From a candidate division WWE3 bacterium RIFCSPLOWO2_12_FULL_36_10 (lineage in GTDB: Bacteria; Patescibacteriota; WWE3; UBA101185; UBA10185): a DNA stretch of 21,711 nt. The translations under genes and the position numbers were made by a program. The stretch's first letter is position 1, and each line of letters opens with the position of its first letter. The notes beneath the pieces are model-generated. The model saw nothing but the letters and a program-made list of their open reading frames with translations. It made no database searches and was not told the DNA's origin. Below are positions 14,604 through 21,392 of the stretch, in pieces. The stretch lies in NCBI GenBank assembly GCA_001772985.1, contig MEVN01000038.1, positions 13,404-35,114 on the forward strand. The letters run 5' to 3'.

Positions 14604-15317
14604 ATGAAACTTTGGTTTGTTGTTTTTGTCTCAATTGTTGTATTAATATTGGCATTGATCCTATTTTCTCCTTTAATTAAAGTAAAACCAAATAAAATAT
14701 CAGATTTTACGGATGTAGAATCCTGCTTGCAAAAGTACTATTTCGAAGACAACAGTAACTCTACATATAAAATTTCACTTATTTCAAGAGAATTTAGCCC
14801 AAAGGAAAATTATCCAAAAGCATGGGAATGTATGAGACAAATTCCTAAAGACAAAAGCTACAATTTACTCATTCAGCTAAAAGACGCGCCAAGTAAAGAT
14901 GTCAAAGCACTTTTAGAATTAAATGGGATCAAATTGCTTAATTATATTCCCAAAAATGCGTGGTTTGCGGAGGCGAAAGGCGAATTAATGCTTAATAAAG
15001 TATTACTATCTCAAATTAGATGGCTGGGAATAATTAGACCTGAAGATAAGATGCAAAAAAGCCTCTGGGAAGGAAATGCTGGATCATGGGGTTTAAACGG
15101 AAATGATGTGAATTTAGTTATAAAGCTACACGACAATGCTCCCTCACAGATGTTTGAAACTTTAGTAACAGAGCTTGGTGGAGAAGTAACCGAACATGTA
15201 AATACATCAAATTCGTTTACAATAAAAATTCCTATGAAAAACCTCAAAATGTTAGCTAATGAAAATAGCGTAAGGTATATTGACACAATAGCACCTCCAG
15301 CAGTTATAACTAATTAA
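14604..15317 (+). CDS. Membrane-anchored protein with two protease-prodomain-like repeats, no catalytic domain
   Basis: 237 residues: an N-terminal signal anchor (about 4-25), a 55-residue linker with two Cys, then two copies of a roughly 65-residue alpha/beta unit. Copy 1 (about 87-152) reads LLIQLKDAPS...NYIPKNAWFAEA...IRWLGIIRPEDK. Copy 2 (about 172-234) reads LVIKLHDNAPS...FTIKIP...VRYIDTIAPP. The Y-I-P-x-N-A and VRW-x-G-x-x-x-P patterns are those I associate with the prodomains ahead of some secreted subtilisin-like (S8) proteases. Here the protein stops just where the protease would start. It may be an orphan inhibitor or chaperone, or a truncated protease. It converges with the SHOCT gene, 4 nt apart. 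Confidence 0.55.
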   Translation: MKLWFVVFVSIVVLILALILFSPLIKVKPNKISDFTDVESCLQKYYFEDNSNSTYKISLISREFSPKENYPKAWECMRQIPKDKSYNLLIQLKDAPSKDVKALLELNGIKLLNYIPKNAWFAEAKGELMLNKVLLSQIRWLGIIRPEDKMQKSLWEGNAGSWGLNGNDVNLVIKLHDNAPSQMFETLVTELGGEVTEHVNTSNSFTIKIPMKNLKMLANENSVRYIDTIAPPAVITN

Positions 15318-15321
15318 GGTT

Positions 15322-15570
15322 TTACTTTATATCTTTCTTCATCTGCTCAAATTGTTCTTTTGTAATTTCTCCTCTGACATATCTTTCTTTTAAAATATCC
15401 GATACGTTGTTATTGCTATTTTTCCCAGTATTACTTAGATTACCTGAAAGCCACTTTAATATGGCCACAATAACCAGAATGACAAACGCCCACCAAAGAA
15501 GCATCCATATCCAACCGAGACCAAATCCTACCCAACCCATCATATTTCCATATCCATAATATCCCATCAT
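15322..15570 (-). CDS. SHOCT-domain small membrane protein
   Basis: 82 residues. A Met/Gly/Tyr/Trp-rich start (MMGYYGYGNMMGW) leads into one transmembrane helix (about 15-40). A polar linker follows, then a C-terminal SHOCT motif (DILKERYVRGEITKEQFEQM), a short oligomerisation helix pair. It is the last gene of the minus-strand metal operon: its AGGAGGTG Shine-Dalgarno (15579-15586) begins on the last base of the ATPase stop codon and lies 8 nt before ATG. Its frequent neighbours in other bacteria are copper ATPases and CopZ-like proteins. The Met-rich N-terminus could bind Cu(I), which is inference. Confidence 0.85.
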   Translation of the reverse strand: MMGYYGYGNMMGWVGFGLGWIWMLLWWAFVILVIVAILKWLSGNLSNTGKNSNNNVSDILKERYVRGEITKEQFEQMKKDIK

Positions 15571-15578
15571 AGTCTTAG

Positions 15579-15586
15579 CACCTCCT
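15579..15586 (-). promoter_or_regulatory. Shine-Dalgarno AGGAGGTG of the SHOCT gene
   Basis: A full anti-Shine-Dalgarno match, 8 nt before the ATG at 15570. It overlaps the final base of the upstream stop codon, so the two genes are tightly coupled. Confidence 0.8.
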
Positions 15587-17691
15587 TATTCAACAATTAG
15601 ATTTCGTTCTGATCTTTTTAAAAGCACAGCGTTTACCGCAACAATTATTGATGAAGCAGACATAAGTAATGCCGAGATTTCCGGTCGAAGCGTTATCCCA
15701 AATCTTGTATACAAAACTCCGGCAGCTACGGGGATTGCCATAACGTTATAAACACTAGCCCAAACCAGATTTTGCTTCATTTTTGTTACAGTTGCCTTGC
15801 TTAACCTAATTGCGTTTAGTATATCCATTGGATCTGATTTCATTAGAACTACATCAGCGGTTTCAATAGCTACATCAGTTCCGGCTCCAATCGCAATACC
15901 AATGTTGGCTTGTGCTAAAGCCGGAGCATCATTAACCCCATCCCCAACCATAGCAACAAATTTTCCTTCTTCTTGAAACTTTTTAACATAAGTGGCTTTA
16001 TCTTCCGGCAAAACTTCAGAGAAAACTCTATCGATTCCTAATTCATGAGATATGGAATCCGCGGTTTTTTTGTTATCTCCTGTAATCATTGCAACTACAA
16101 GTCCCATATTTTTCATTCTGGATATTGCGTTTTTAGCGCTTTTTTTAATCTCATCTTTTGCCGCAGCAACTCCGGCAACTTTTCCATTAATAGCAAGGAT
16201 CATTAATGTTTTACCCTCATCAAAAAGTTTATCTATTTGTTTTTGAACCGGAGAAATGTCTATATTTCTGTCTTTCATTAATTTCACTGTACCAACCAAA
16301 ATACTCTTCCCTTCAACAACTGCTTCAACTCCATGCCCAGAAATATTGTTAAATTTTTCTACATTCTCCGTGATTTGGATTTTTCTTTTTTCCGCTTCTT
16401 CTATTACTGCTTTACTTAAAGGGTGACCCGACTTTGCTTCGGCTGCTGCAGCAAACCTTAATACGTCATCTTCATCATAATCATCGGTAGTTATTACATC
16501 AGTAATTTTTGGTTTTCCTTCAGTAAGTGTTCCGGTTTTATCAAGTACAACGGCTTGAATTTTGGAAGTTTGCTCTAAAGTAGCTGCGTTTTTGATAAGG
16601 ATATTATGTTTTGCGCCAAGCCCTGTGCCAACTGCAACAGCGGTTGGGGTGGCAAGACCTAAAGCATCAGGGCACGCAATAACAACCGCGGAAATTGCAA
16701 AAGTAAGTGCGAATAGCAATCCTTGACCGGCAATAAAATACCAATAAGTAAAGGTAATAATACCTGCTCCCACAGCTAGTACTACTAAGTATTGGGCAGC
16801 TTTATCTGCAATTCTCTGGCCAGGGGCTTTAGAATTTTGAGCAGTTTCAACCAATTTAACTATGTGAGCCAGAGCAGTGTCGCTTCCTACATTTGTAGCT
16901 TTAAACTTTACAGATCCCGATTGATTTATTGAACCACCGATTACTCTATCTCCCAGCTTTTTTGAGACCGGAATTGACTCCCCTGTTACTAACGATTCAT
17001 CAATTGCTGTTTCCCCCTCTATTATTACACCATCAACCGGAACCTTATCGCCGGGCTTTAATAAAATAATATCTCCAACTTTTACTTCTGCCGTTGGGAC
17101 CAAAAATTCTTTTCCATCTCTTATAATTCTTGCTTGCGGCGGTACTAAATCAAATAATGCTCTTAACGCATCGGATGTACCTTTCCTTGATTTCATTTCC
17201 ATCCAATGTCCAAAAAGCACAAACGTAACAAGCATTGCTGCTGCCTCAAAAAAAGTTTCGCCTCCAATAAAGATTGTTATGGCTACACTAAAAATATAAG
17301 CTGCTAAAACACCAACTGCAATTAGAACCATCATATCCAAGGTTTTCTTTTTTAACGCTTGATAAGCGCCTATTGGAAAAATAGAACCAAACTTAAAAAC
17401 AACAGGAGTCGTAAGCAGAAACATCAGCCAATTATGCGGAATCGGCGTAGGTAAATTAATCTTAAAGAAGTTCGTAAAAATCGGAGAATACAAAATTATC
17501 GGAATTGTGAATAAAAGCGACCACAAGAACCTATCCCTCATATCTTTTTCCATAAAAGCTGCCATTTTAGGATCGGTCATTGCTTTTTCATGATCATGGT
17601 GGCTCATCTTGGACATGTCATGGTTCATTTCATGATGCGTAGAATGGCTGTGATCCGAATGTTGCGTTTCCTCATGATTGTGACAATCCAT
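15586..17691 (-). CDS. P1B-type heavy-metal ATPase with CPD motif and His-rich N-terminus (probable copper exporter)
   Basis: 701 residues from the ATG at 17691; an in-frame GTG at 17727 would add 12. The first 50 residues are His/Asp/Met-rich, with no CxxC metal domain. The A-domain TGES is in LVTGES. The P-domain has DKTGT with phospho-Asp D384, HP in SGHPLSK, and GDGVND. TM6 reads C340-P-D342-ALGLATP, where copper pumps have CPC and CopB types CPH. TM7 has YN-x4-P and TM8 M-x2-SS, which are P1B-1 (Cu+) signatures. It is predicted to drive metal out of the cell. It follows the DUF2933-like gene by 19 nt and precedes the SHOCT gene. A TATTAT box sits 6 nt before the ATG. Confidence 0.85.
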   Translation of the reverse strand: MDCHNHEETQHSDHSHSTHHEMNHDMSKMSHHDHEKAMTDPKMAAFMEKDMRDRFLWSLLFTIPIILYSPIFTNFFKINLPTPIPHNWLMFLLTTPVVFKFGSIFPIGAYQALKKKTLDMMVLIAVGVLAAYIFSVAITIFIGGETFFEAAAMLVTFVLFGHWMEMKSRKGTSDALRALFDLVPPQARIIRDGKEFLVPTAEVKVGDIILLKPGDKVPVDGVIIEGETAIDESLVTGESIPVSKKLGDRVIGGSINQSGSVKFKATNVGSDTALAHIVKLVETAQNSKAPGQRIADKAAQYLVVLAVGAGIITFTYWYFIAGQGLLFALTFAISAVVIACPDALGLATPTAVAVGTGLGAKHNILIKNAATLEQTSKIQAVVLDKTGTLTEGKPKITDVITTDDYDEDDVLRFAAAAEAKSGHPLSKAVIEEAEKRKIQITENVEKFNNISGHGVEAVVEGKSILVGTVKLMKDRNIDISPVQKQIDKLFDEGKTLMILAINGKVAGVAAAKDEIKKSAKNAISRMKNMGLVVAMITGDNKKTADSISHELGIDRVFSEVLPEDKATYVKKFQEEGKFVAMVGDGVNDAPALAQANIGIAIGAGTDVAIETADVVLMKSDPMDILNAIRLSKATVTKMKQNLVWASVYNVMAIPVAAGVLYTRFGITLRPEISALLMSASSIIVAVNAVLLKRSERNLIVE

Positions 17692-17697
17692 AGTTTT

Positions 17698-17703
17698 ATA
17701 ATA
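17698..17703 (-). promoter_or_regulatory. Possible internal -10 box TATTAT before the ATPase
   Basis: Minus-strand TATTAT ends 6 nt before the ATG at 17691, in the 19-nt gap after the upstream stop. TGGTCA 17 bp further up is a 4/6 -35 candidate. AAAGGAAGG just upstream could instead be a Shine-Dalgarno with long spacing. Confidence 0.4.
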
Positions 17704-17710
17704 CCTTCCT

Positions 17711-17914
17711 TTAATGCTTATGACCACCTTTCATCATCCAAAAATGCATAAGGGGACAGAGAAGAACAAATGAGAATATGGCTACTGTGTTTATTGGTAA
17801 TTTAAATACAAAAATAAGAGTTGCAAACAAACCCAAAACACCTAGGCAAATAACTAAATTCCTAAGAGTAAATATATTATTTTTAATCGATTCATCAGCC
17901 TCACTATGATCCAT
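17711..17914 (-). CDS. DUF2933-like small membrane protein
   Basis: 67 residues from the ATG at 17914. A GTG two codons earlier is possible, but GAGG lies 5 nt before the ATG. A short acidic start is followed by two hydrophobic helices (about 20-38 and 42-58). It ends with CPLMHFWMMKGGHKH, the Cys-Pro-Leu-Met-His plus His-rich tail typical of the DUF2933 family, which usually accompanies copper/heavy-metal ATPase genes. The Cys, Met and His could bind Cu(I) at the membrane. It is the first gene of the minus-strand metal operon and diverges from the response regulator. Confidence 0.75.
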   Translation of the reverse strand: MDHSEADESIKNNIFTLRNLVICLGVLGLFATLIFVFKLPINTVAIFSFVLLCPLMHFWMMKGGHKH

Positions 17915-17925
17915 AAACACCTCTA

Positions 17926-17949
17926 ATGTTGATATATTATACCTAACAT
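17926..17949. promoter_or_regulatory. Promoter -10 of the metal operon inside an inverted repeat (candidate operator)
   Basis: Minus-strand TATAAT at 17936-17941 lies between ATGTT (17926-17930) and AACAT (17945-17949), an inverted repeat with a 14-bp gap. The divergent regulator promoter begins 30 bp away. A protein bound here would control transcription of the DUF2933-ATPase-SHOCT operon. The half-sites are short, so the operator part is speculative; the -10 is clear. Confidence 0.4.
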
Positions 17950-17978
17950 ATTAAGAAGTCATGAAGAGAGAATCAGGA

Positions 17979-17984
17979 TATAAT
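17979..17984 (+). promoter_or_regulatory. -10 box TATAAT of the response regulator gene (leaderless); sets the start at 17991
   Basis: TATAAT ends 6 nt before the ATG at 17991, exactly where the receiver domain begins (MRILIVEDE). The upstream in-frame ATG at 17961 would lie before the transcription start. No good -35. Confidence 0.65.
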
Positions 17985-17990
17985 GTGCCA

Positions 17991-18674
17991 ATGAGAATAC
18001 TAATCGTAGAAGACGAAAAAGACCTAGCTAAAAATATTAAAAGGGGTCTTACAGAAGAAGGCTTTGCTGTTGACGTTGCGCTTGATGGTGAAGAGGGTAA
18101 ATATATGATCCAAAATGAACCTTACGACCTTGTTATCTTAGACTTAATGCTTCCTAAACTAGATGGCATATCGTTATGCAATGAAATAAGGAGTAATGGA
18201 ATTAAAGTTCCTATTTTAATGCTAACCGCAAAATCAGAGGTTGGGAATAAAATCGAGGGATTAAATTCAGGAGCGGATGATTATCTTACTAAACCCTTCG
18301 ATTTTGAGGAATTAAAAGCTCGAATTTATGCTCTTTTAAGAAGGGGATCAACCAACGAATTACCAATATTAGAAATTAATGATTTAAAACTCAATCCATC
18401 AAAACACGAAGTTTTTAGAAATGAAATAAAACTAGAGCTAACGCCAAAGGAATTTTCAATTCTCGAACTCCTTTTAAGAAATAAAGAAAAAGTTATAACA
18501 AGAACTCAGATACTAGAGCACGTTTGGGACTACAATTTCGAAAGTATGAGTAATTTGGTGGATGTTCTCATTGGAACGTTAAGAAAAAAAGTTGACATGA
18601 AAAAACAAGAAAAACTAATTCGCACTGTTTATGGAGTAGGATTTAAAATCTCACAAGAAAATGAAAAATCATAG
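17991..18674 (+). CDS. OmpR/PhoB-type response regulator (CopR/CusR-like by context)
   Basis: 227 residues. The receiver domain (1-115) has acidic residues in IVEDE, phospho-acceptor D51 in VILDLMLP, a conserved Thr in LTAK, and K101 in TKPF. A winged-helix DNA-binding domain (about 130-225) contains LTPKEFSILELLLRN and RTVYGVGFKI. Phosphorylated by the next gene's kinase, it would bind DNA as a dimer. Divergence from a metal ATPase operon suggests CopR/CusR-like control of metal efflux; that is inference from position. Its gene overlaps the kinase gene by 14 nt. Confidence 0.93.
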   Translation: MRILIVEDEKDLAKNIKRGLTEEGFAVDVALDGEEGKYMIQNEPYDLVILDLMLPKLDGISLCNEIRSNGIKVPILMLTAKSEVGNKIEGLNSGADDYLTKPFDFEELKARIYALLRRGSTNELPILEINDLKLNPSKHEVFRNEIKLELTPKEFSILELLLRNKEKVITRTQILEHVWDYNFESMSNLVDVLIGTLRKKVDMKKQEKLIRTVYGVGFKISQENEKS

Positions 18675-20040
18675 CATAAAATTTCAATTGACGATTTGGT
18701 ACTCGCTAACAATTTTTGTTGCTTCGACAGTACTTTTTGTTTCGTTTTATTACATAACTAAAAGGTCAATAATTTTAGAAACGGACAGGTCTCTTTTAGG
18801 CCACGCTTCACAAATTGCCGATAACATAGGGCTTAATACAAACAATATCTTCGATAGCCAAACTCAAGAAATAGTGGATGTAAGTAAGTCTCAAATCCCC
18901 GGGATATTTGTAGCCGTAACCGATATTGCCGGCCATCACATAAAAAGCGAGGATGATGGAATATTCTTAAAGCTAGCAAAAGAAGCTATAGAAACAAAAA
19001 AAGAAACGTATTCGTATCAAATAATAAGCGGTATAACTTTAAGACTAGTTTCCTATCCAATTAAACGTGATGGAAAAATTTTGGGAACTATAGTAATGGG
19101 ACATCCGGTAGATATTTATCAACAAGCCCTTCAACAATTAAGAAATATAGCTTTGCTACTTATTCTCTTTCTTATCGTACCTTCCATACTTCTTGGATAT
19201 TTCTTGGCCGGTAACGCTACTAATCCTATTAATAAGCTTGCAAAAAATATGCAAAAAATTACTACAGAAAACCTTTCCAAACGTGTTGAAATACCATCCA
19301 AATCAGTGGAAACATTTAAATTAATAAGTAATTTCAACGGCCTTCTTGATAGATTAAACGACGCATTTAACCGCGAAAAGCAATTTATAGGAGAGGTTGC
19401 TCATGAAATAAAAACCCCGCTTGCAGTAATAAAAAGTAACGCGGAAGTCACGCTTTCAAAAGAAAGGGAAGCTGAAGAATATAAATTATCATTAGCGCAA
19501 GTTCTTACTCATACAGAAAAACTGTCAAAAAGGCTTTCCGATCTTATTGATTTTGCCTGGTCTCAAACCACAGATGTTCAAAAAAACTTTTCTAAGATCA
19601 ACCTATCAAACGTTTTAAAGGATGTTTGTGAAAACACTCAATACTTAGCTGAGAATAAAAAAATTTCGGTTGATTGTGCGATCTTAGATAATATACTTGT
19701 GCTTGGCAAAGAAGATAAGCTTTCTCAAGTTTTCTTTAATATAATGGACAATGCGGTCAAATACAATTCAGAAAATGGGGATATTAAACTTGAGCTAACC
19801 AAAGAACAAAACAAAGCCGTGGTAAAAATTATAGACACGGGAGTTGGAATTGATAAAGAGGATTTAAAAACAATATTTGACAGATTTTACAGATCCGATA
19901 GCAACAAAAATATTAAAGGACACGGCTTAGGGCTTGCGATAGCGAATTCAATAATCAAAGCGCATAATGGAAAAATTGAAGTTTTAAGTACTAAGGCAAT
20001 CGGAACCACCTTTATTGTTACGTTACCAATATCTTCATAA
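18661..20040 (+). CDS. Membrane sensor histidine kinase
   Basis: 459 residues. TM1 (about 10-32), an extracytoplasmic sensor of about 125 residues, and TM2 (about 162-185) are followed by a HAMP linker. The H-box is VAHEIKTPLA with phospho-acceptor H248. The ATPase part has an N-box (NIMDNAVKYN), G1 (IDTGVGID), an F-box (FDRFYRS) and G2 (GHGLGLAIA), all intact. The architecture is that of CusS/CopS-like kinases. The sensor has a His in GHHIK but no cluster of Met or Cys that would prove copper sensing. It is partner of the upstream regulator, with which it overlaps by 14 nt. Confidence 0.93.
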   Translation: MKNHSIKFQLTIWYSLTIFVASTVLFVSFYYITKRSIILETDRSLLGHASQIADNIGLNTNNIFDSQTQEIVDVSKSQIPGIFVAVTDIAGHHIKSEDDGIFLKLAKEAIETKKETYSYQIISGITLRLVSYPIKRDGKILGTIVMGHPVDIYQQALQQLRNIALLLILFLIVPSILLGYFLAGNATNPINKLAKNMQKITTENLSKRVEIPSKSVETFKLISNFNGLLDRLNDAFNREKQFIGEVAHEIKTPLAVIKSNAEVTLSKEREAEEYKLSLAQVLTHTEKLSKRLSDLIDFAWSQTTDVQKNFSKINLSNVLKDVCENTQYLAENKKISVDCAILDNILVLGKEDKLSQVFFNIMDNAVKYNSENGDIKLELTKEQNKAVVKIIDTGVGIDKEDLKTIFDRFYRSDSNKNIKGHGLGLAIANSIIKAHNGKIEVLSTKAIGTTFIVTLPISS

Positions 20041-20072
20041 GTTTTTAACAATACGTAAATTAATATCAGTAC

Positions 20073-20405
20073 ATGAAATTGAATCTGAAACTGGCACTAT
20101 GGGGAATAACTTCCTTTCTTGGGTTAATTCTGTTTAATTTCTTATTCATCAGTTTTCTCTCCAAATCAACCAATTTCGCTCTTGAACAATTACTAAATTT
20201 AAAATTGTACATAATCCCCCTCGCTTTGGGATTTAGCTTTCAAGTACTTCTCTTTCTAAATATCAGGGAAAAGGTTAAAGGATCGTCTGGGCTAGTTTTT
20301 GGATCTGGAACAATGAGCACCGGAAGTATGATTGCATGTTGCGCGCATCACATAACCGAAATATTGCCGTTTTTGGACCAATTTCAAAAAAAGCCGGAAC
20401 TGTAG
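20073..20405 (+). CDS. Membrane protein with CCAHH motif, possibly C-terminally truncated
   Basis: 110 residues with two clear helices (about 7-29 and 43-62) and a third segment, GTMSTGSMIACCAHHITEILPFL, containing C89-C90-A-H92-H93. I recall the ACCAHH...LP pattern from unnamed membrane proteins that usually continue for one or two more helices. Here the frame ends soon after, in a polar tail (QFQKKPEL), so it may have lost its end. The frame beginning near 20357 stays open to a TAA near 20443 but does not look like missing helices. Two Cys and two His in a membrane segment suggest metal (Cu) binding. It follows the kinase by 32 nt. Confidence 0.5.
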   Translation: MKLNLKLALWGITSFLGLILFNFLFISFLSKSTNFALEQLLNLKLYIIPLALGFSFQVLLFLNIREKVKGSSGLVFGSGTMSTGSMIACCAHHITEILPFLDQFQKKPEL

Positions 20406-20447
20406 AAGTGACTCTTCCTCTTCATAAGTTCTTTAAACTTAATCTTC

Positions 20448-20453
20448 GATAAT
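20448..20453 (+). promoter_or_regulatory. -10 box GATAAT of the IYRPCC gene (leaderless)
   Basis: GATAAT (5/6 to TATAAT) ends 6 nt before the ATG at 20460. No good -35. Confidence 0.45.
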
Positions 20454-20459
20454 TTACTC

Positions 20460-21392
20460 ATGAAGGAAAAACTTAGTAAATTTATAGGGAGTTTTATACA
20501 AAATAAATGGGGCTTTATTAGCTCGATCTTAATATTTGTCTTGCTATTTAATTACCTTTTTAGCATTGAATTAAAAATTTCACCAAACGTAAGGTTAAGA
20601 AATAAATTAAATTCTATAACCGAACCAAACTCACCACTACCAAATCAAGTAATTCAACAAAATGTTATAGCGTCTGAAGTAAGACTTCCAATTAAATGGG
20701 CTGACTTAGGTAAAAAACTTATTGATTCGGGAGTAATTGATAAAAACAAATTTGACGAAATTATGGGAACTTTATCAGATTCAGACAAAAAACTTATGGA
20801 GGATACAAATAATGGCGAAATCGTAATGACTGAGCAAAACTCAAGACTTATATTAAATCTTTTGTGGGGATTTGGGCTGGCAAATAAAAACGACGTTTTG
20901 GATAAAGGAGAAATGATGCAAGATCCTTCTCAAACTGAAAATATGGCAAGTACAGGCGGATGGAGTATATCAAAAGATGAGCCTATGACTCACTACAGTA
21001 AGCATAATTTTGTAAATCTAACTTCAGAGCAACAAAAAATGGTTGAGGAAATGTCCAAAAACATTTATAGACCGTGTTGTAATAACTCAACTCATTTTCC
21101 TGATTGTAACCACGGGATGGCAATGCTTGGGCTTCTTGAACTAATGGTGGCTAACGGGGTGTCTCAAACTGAAGCATATAAAGTAGCTTTGCAGGTTAAT
21201 TCAATGTGGTTTCCTCAAACATATCAAGATCTTGCCACATATTTTGCGGAAAACGGAACTACATGGGATAAGGTAGATCCTAAAGTTGCGCTTGGAATAA
21301 ATTACTCAAGCGCGTCGGGATACAAAAATACCAGAGCGCAAATTAAATCACTTCCGCAGCCTAAACAAGGTGGAGGAGGATGTGGTTTATGA
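20460..21392 (+). CDS. Anchored Cys-rich protein of unknown function (IYRPCC...CNHGMAML)
   Basis: 310 residues: an N-terminal signal anchor (about 18-36), then a soluble, probably extracytoplasmic part. Its core is NIYRPCC (C206-C207), followed by FPDCNHGMAMLGLLELM (C216, H218), and it ends QGGGGCGL with C308 three residues from the C-terminus. I have seen this core in unnamed proteins but know no function. Three Cys and a His within 13 residues form a likely metal or redox site, and a Gly-rich Cys tail could deliver metal or thiol. A polar stretch at 140-185 is probably a linker. Its TGA overlaps the ATG of the DUF1573 gene (ATGA), so both are made together. Confidence 0.7.
   Translation: MKEKLSKFIGSFIQNKWGFISSILIFVLLFNYLFSIELKISPNVRLRNKLNSITEPNSPLPNQVIQQNVIASEVRLPIKWADLGKKLIDSGVIDKNKFDEIMGTLSDSDKKLMEDTNNGEIVMTEQNSRLILNLLWGFGLANKNDVLDKGEMMQDPSQTENMASTGGWSISKDEPMTHYSKHNFVNLTSEQQKMVEEMSKNIYRPCCNNSTHFPDCNHGMAMLGLLELMVANGVSQTEAYKVALQVNSMWFPQTYQDLATYFAENGTTWDKVDPKVALGINYSSASGYKNTRAQIKSLPQPKQGGGGCGL

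Noticed and set aside
17692..17727. Twelve-codon extension of the metal ATPase from GTG 17727
   Set aside because: It overlaps the upstream gene's end and reads through the -10-like box; the His-rich region typical of the family begins at the ATG at 17691.
17961..17990. Ten-codon N-terminal extension of the response regulator from ATG 17961
   Set aside because: The TATAAT at 17979-17984 lies inside it, and the receiver domain begins at 17991, so the upstream ATG would precede the transcript start.
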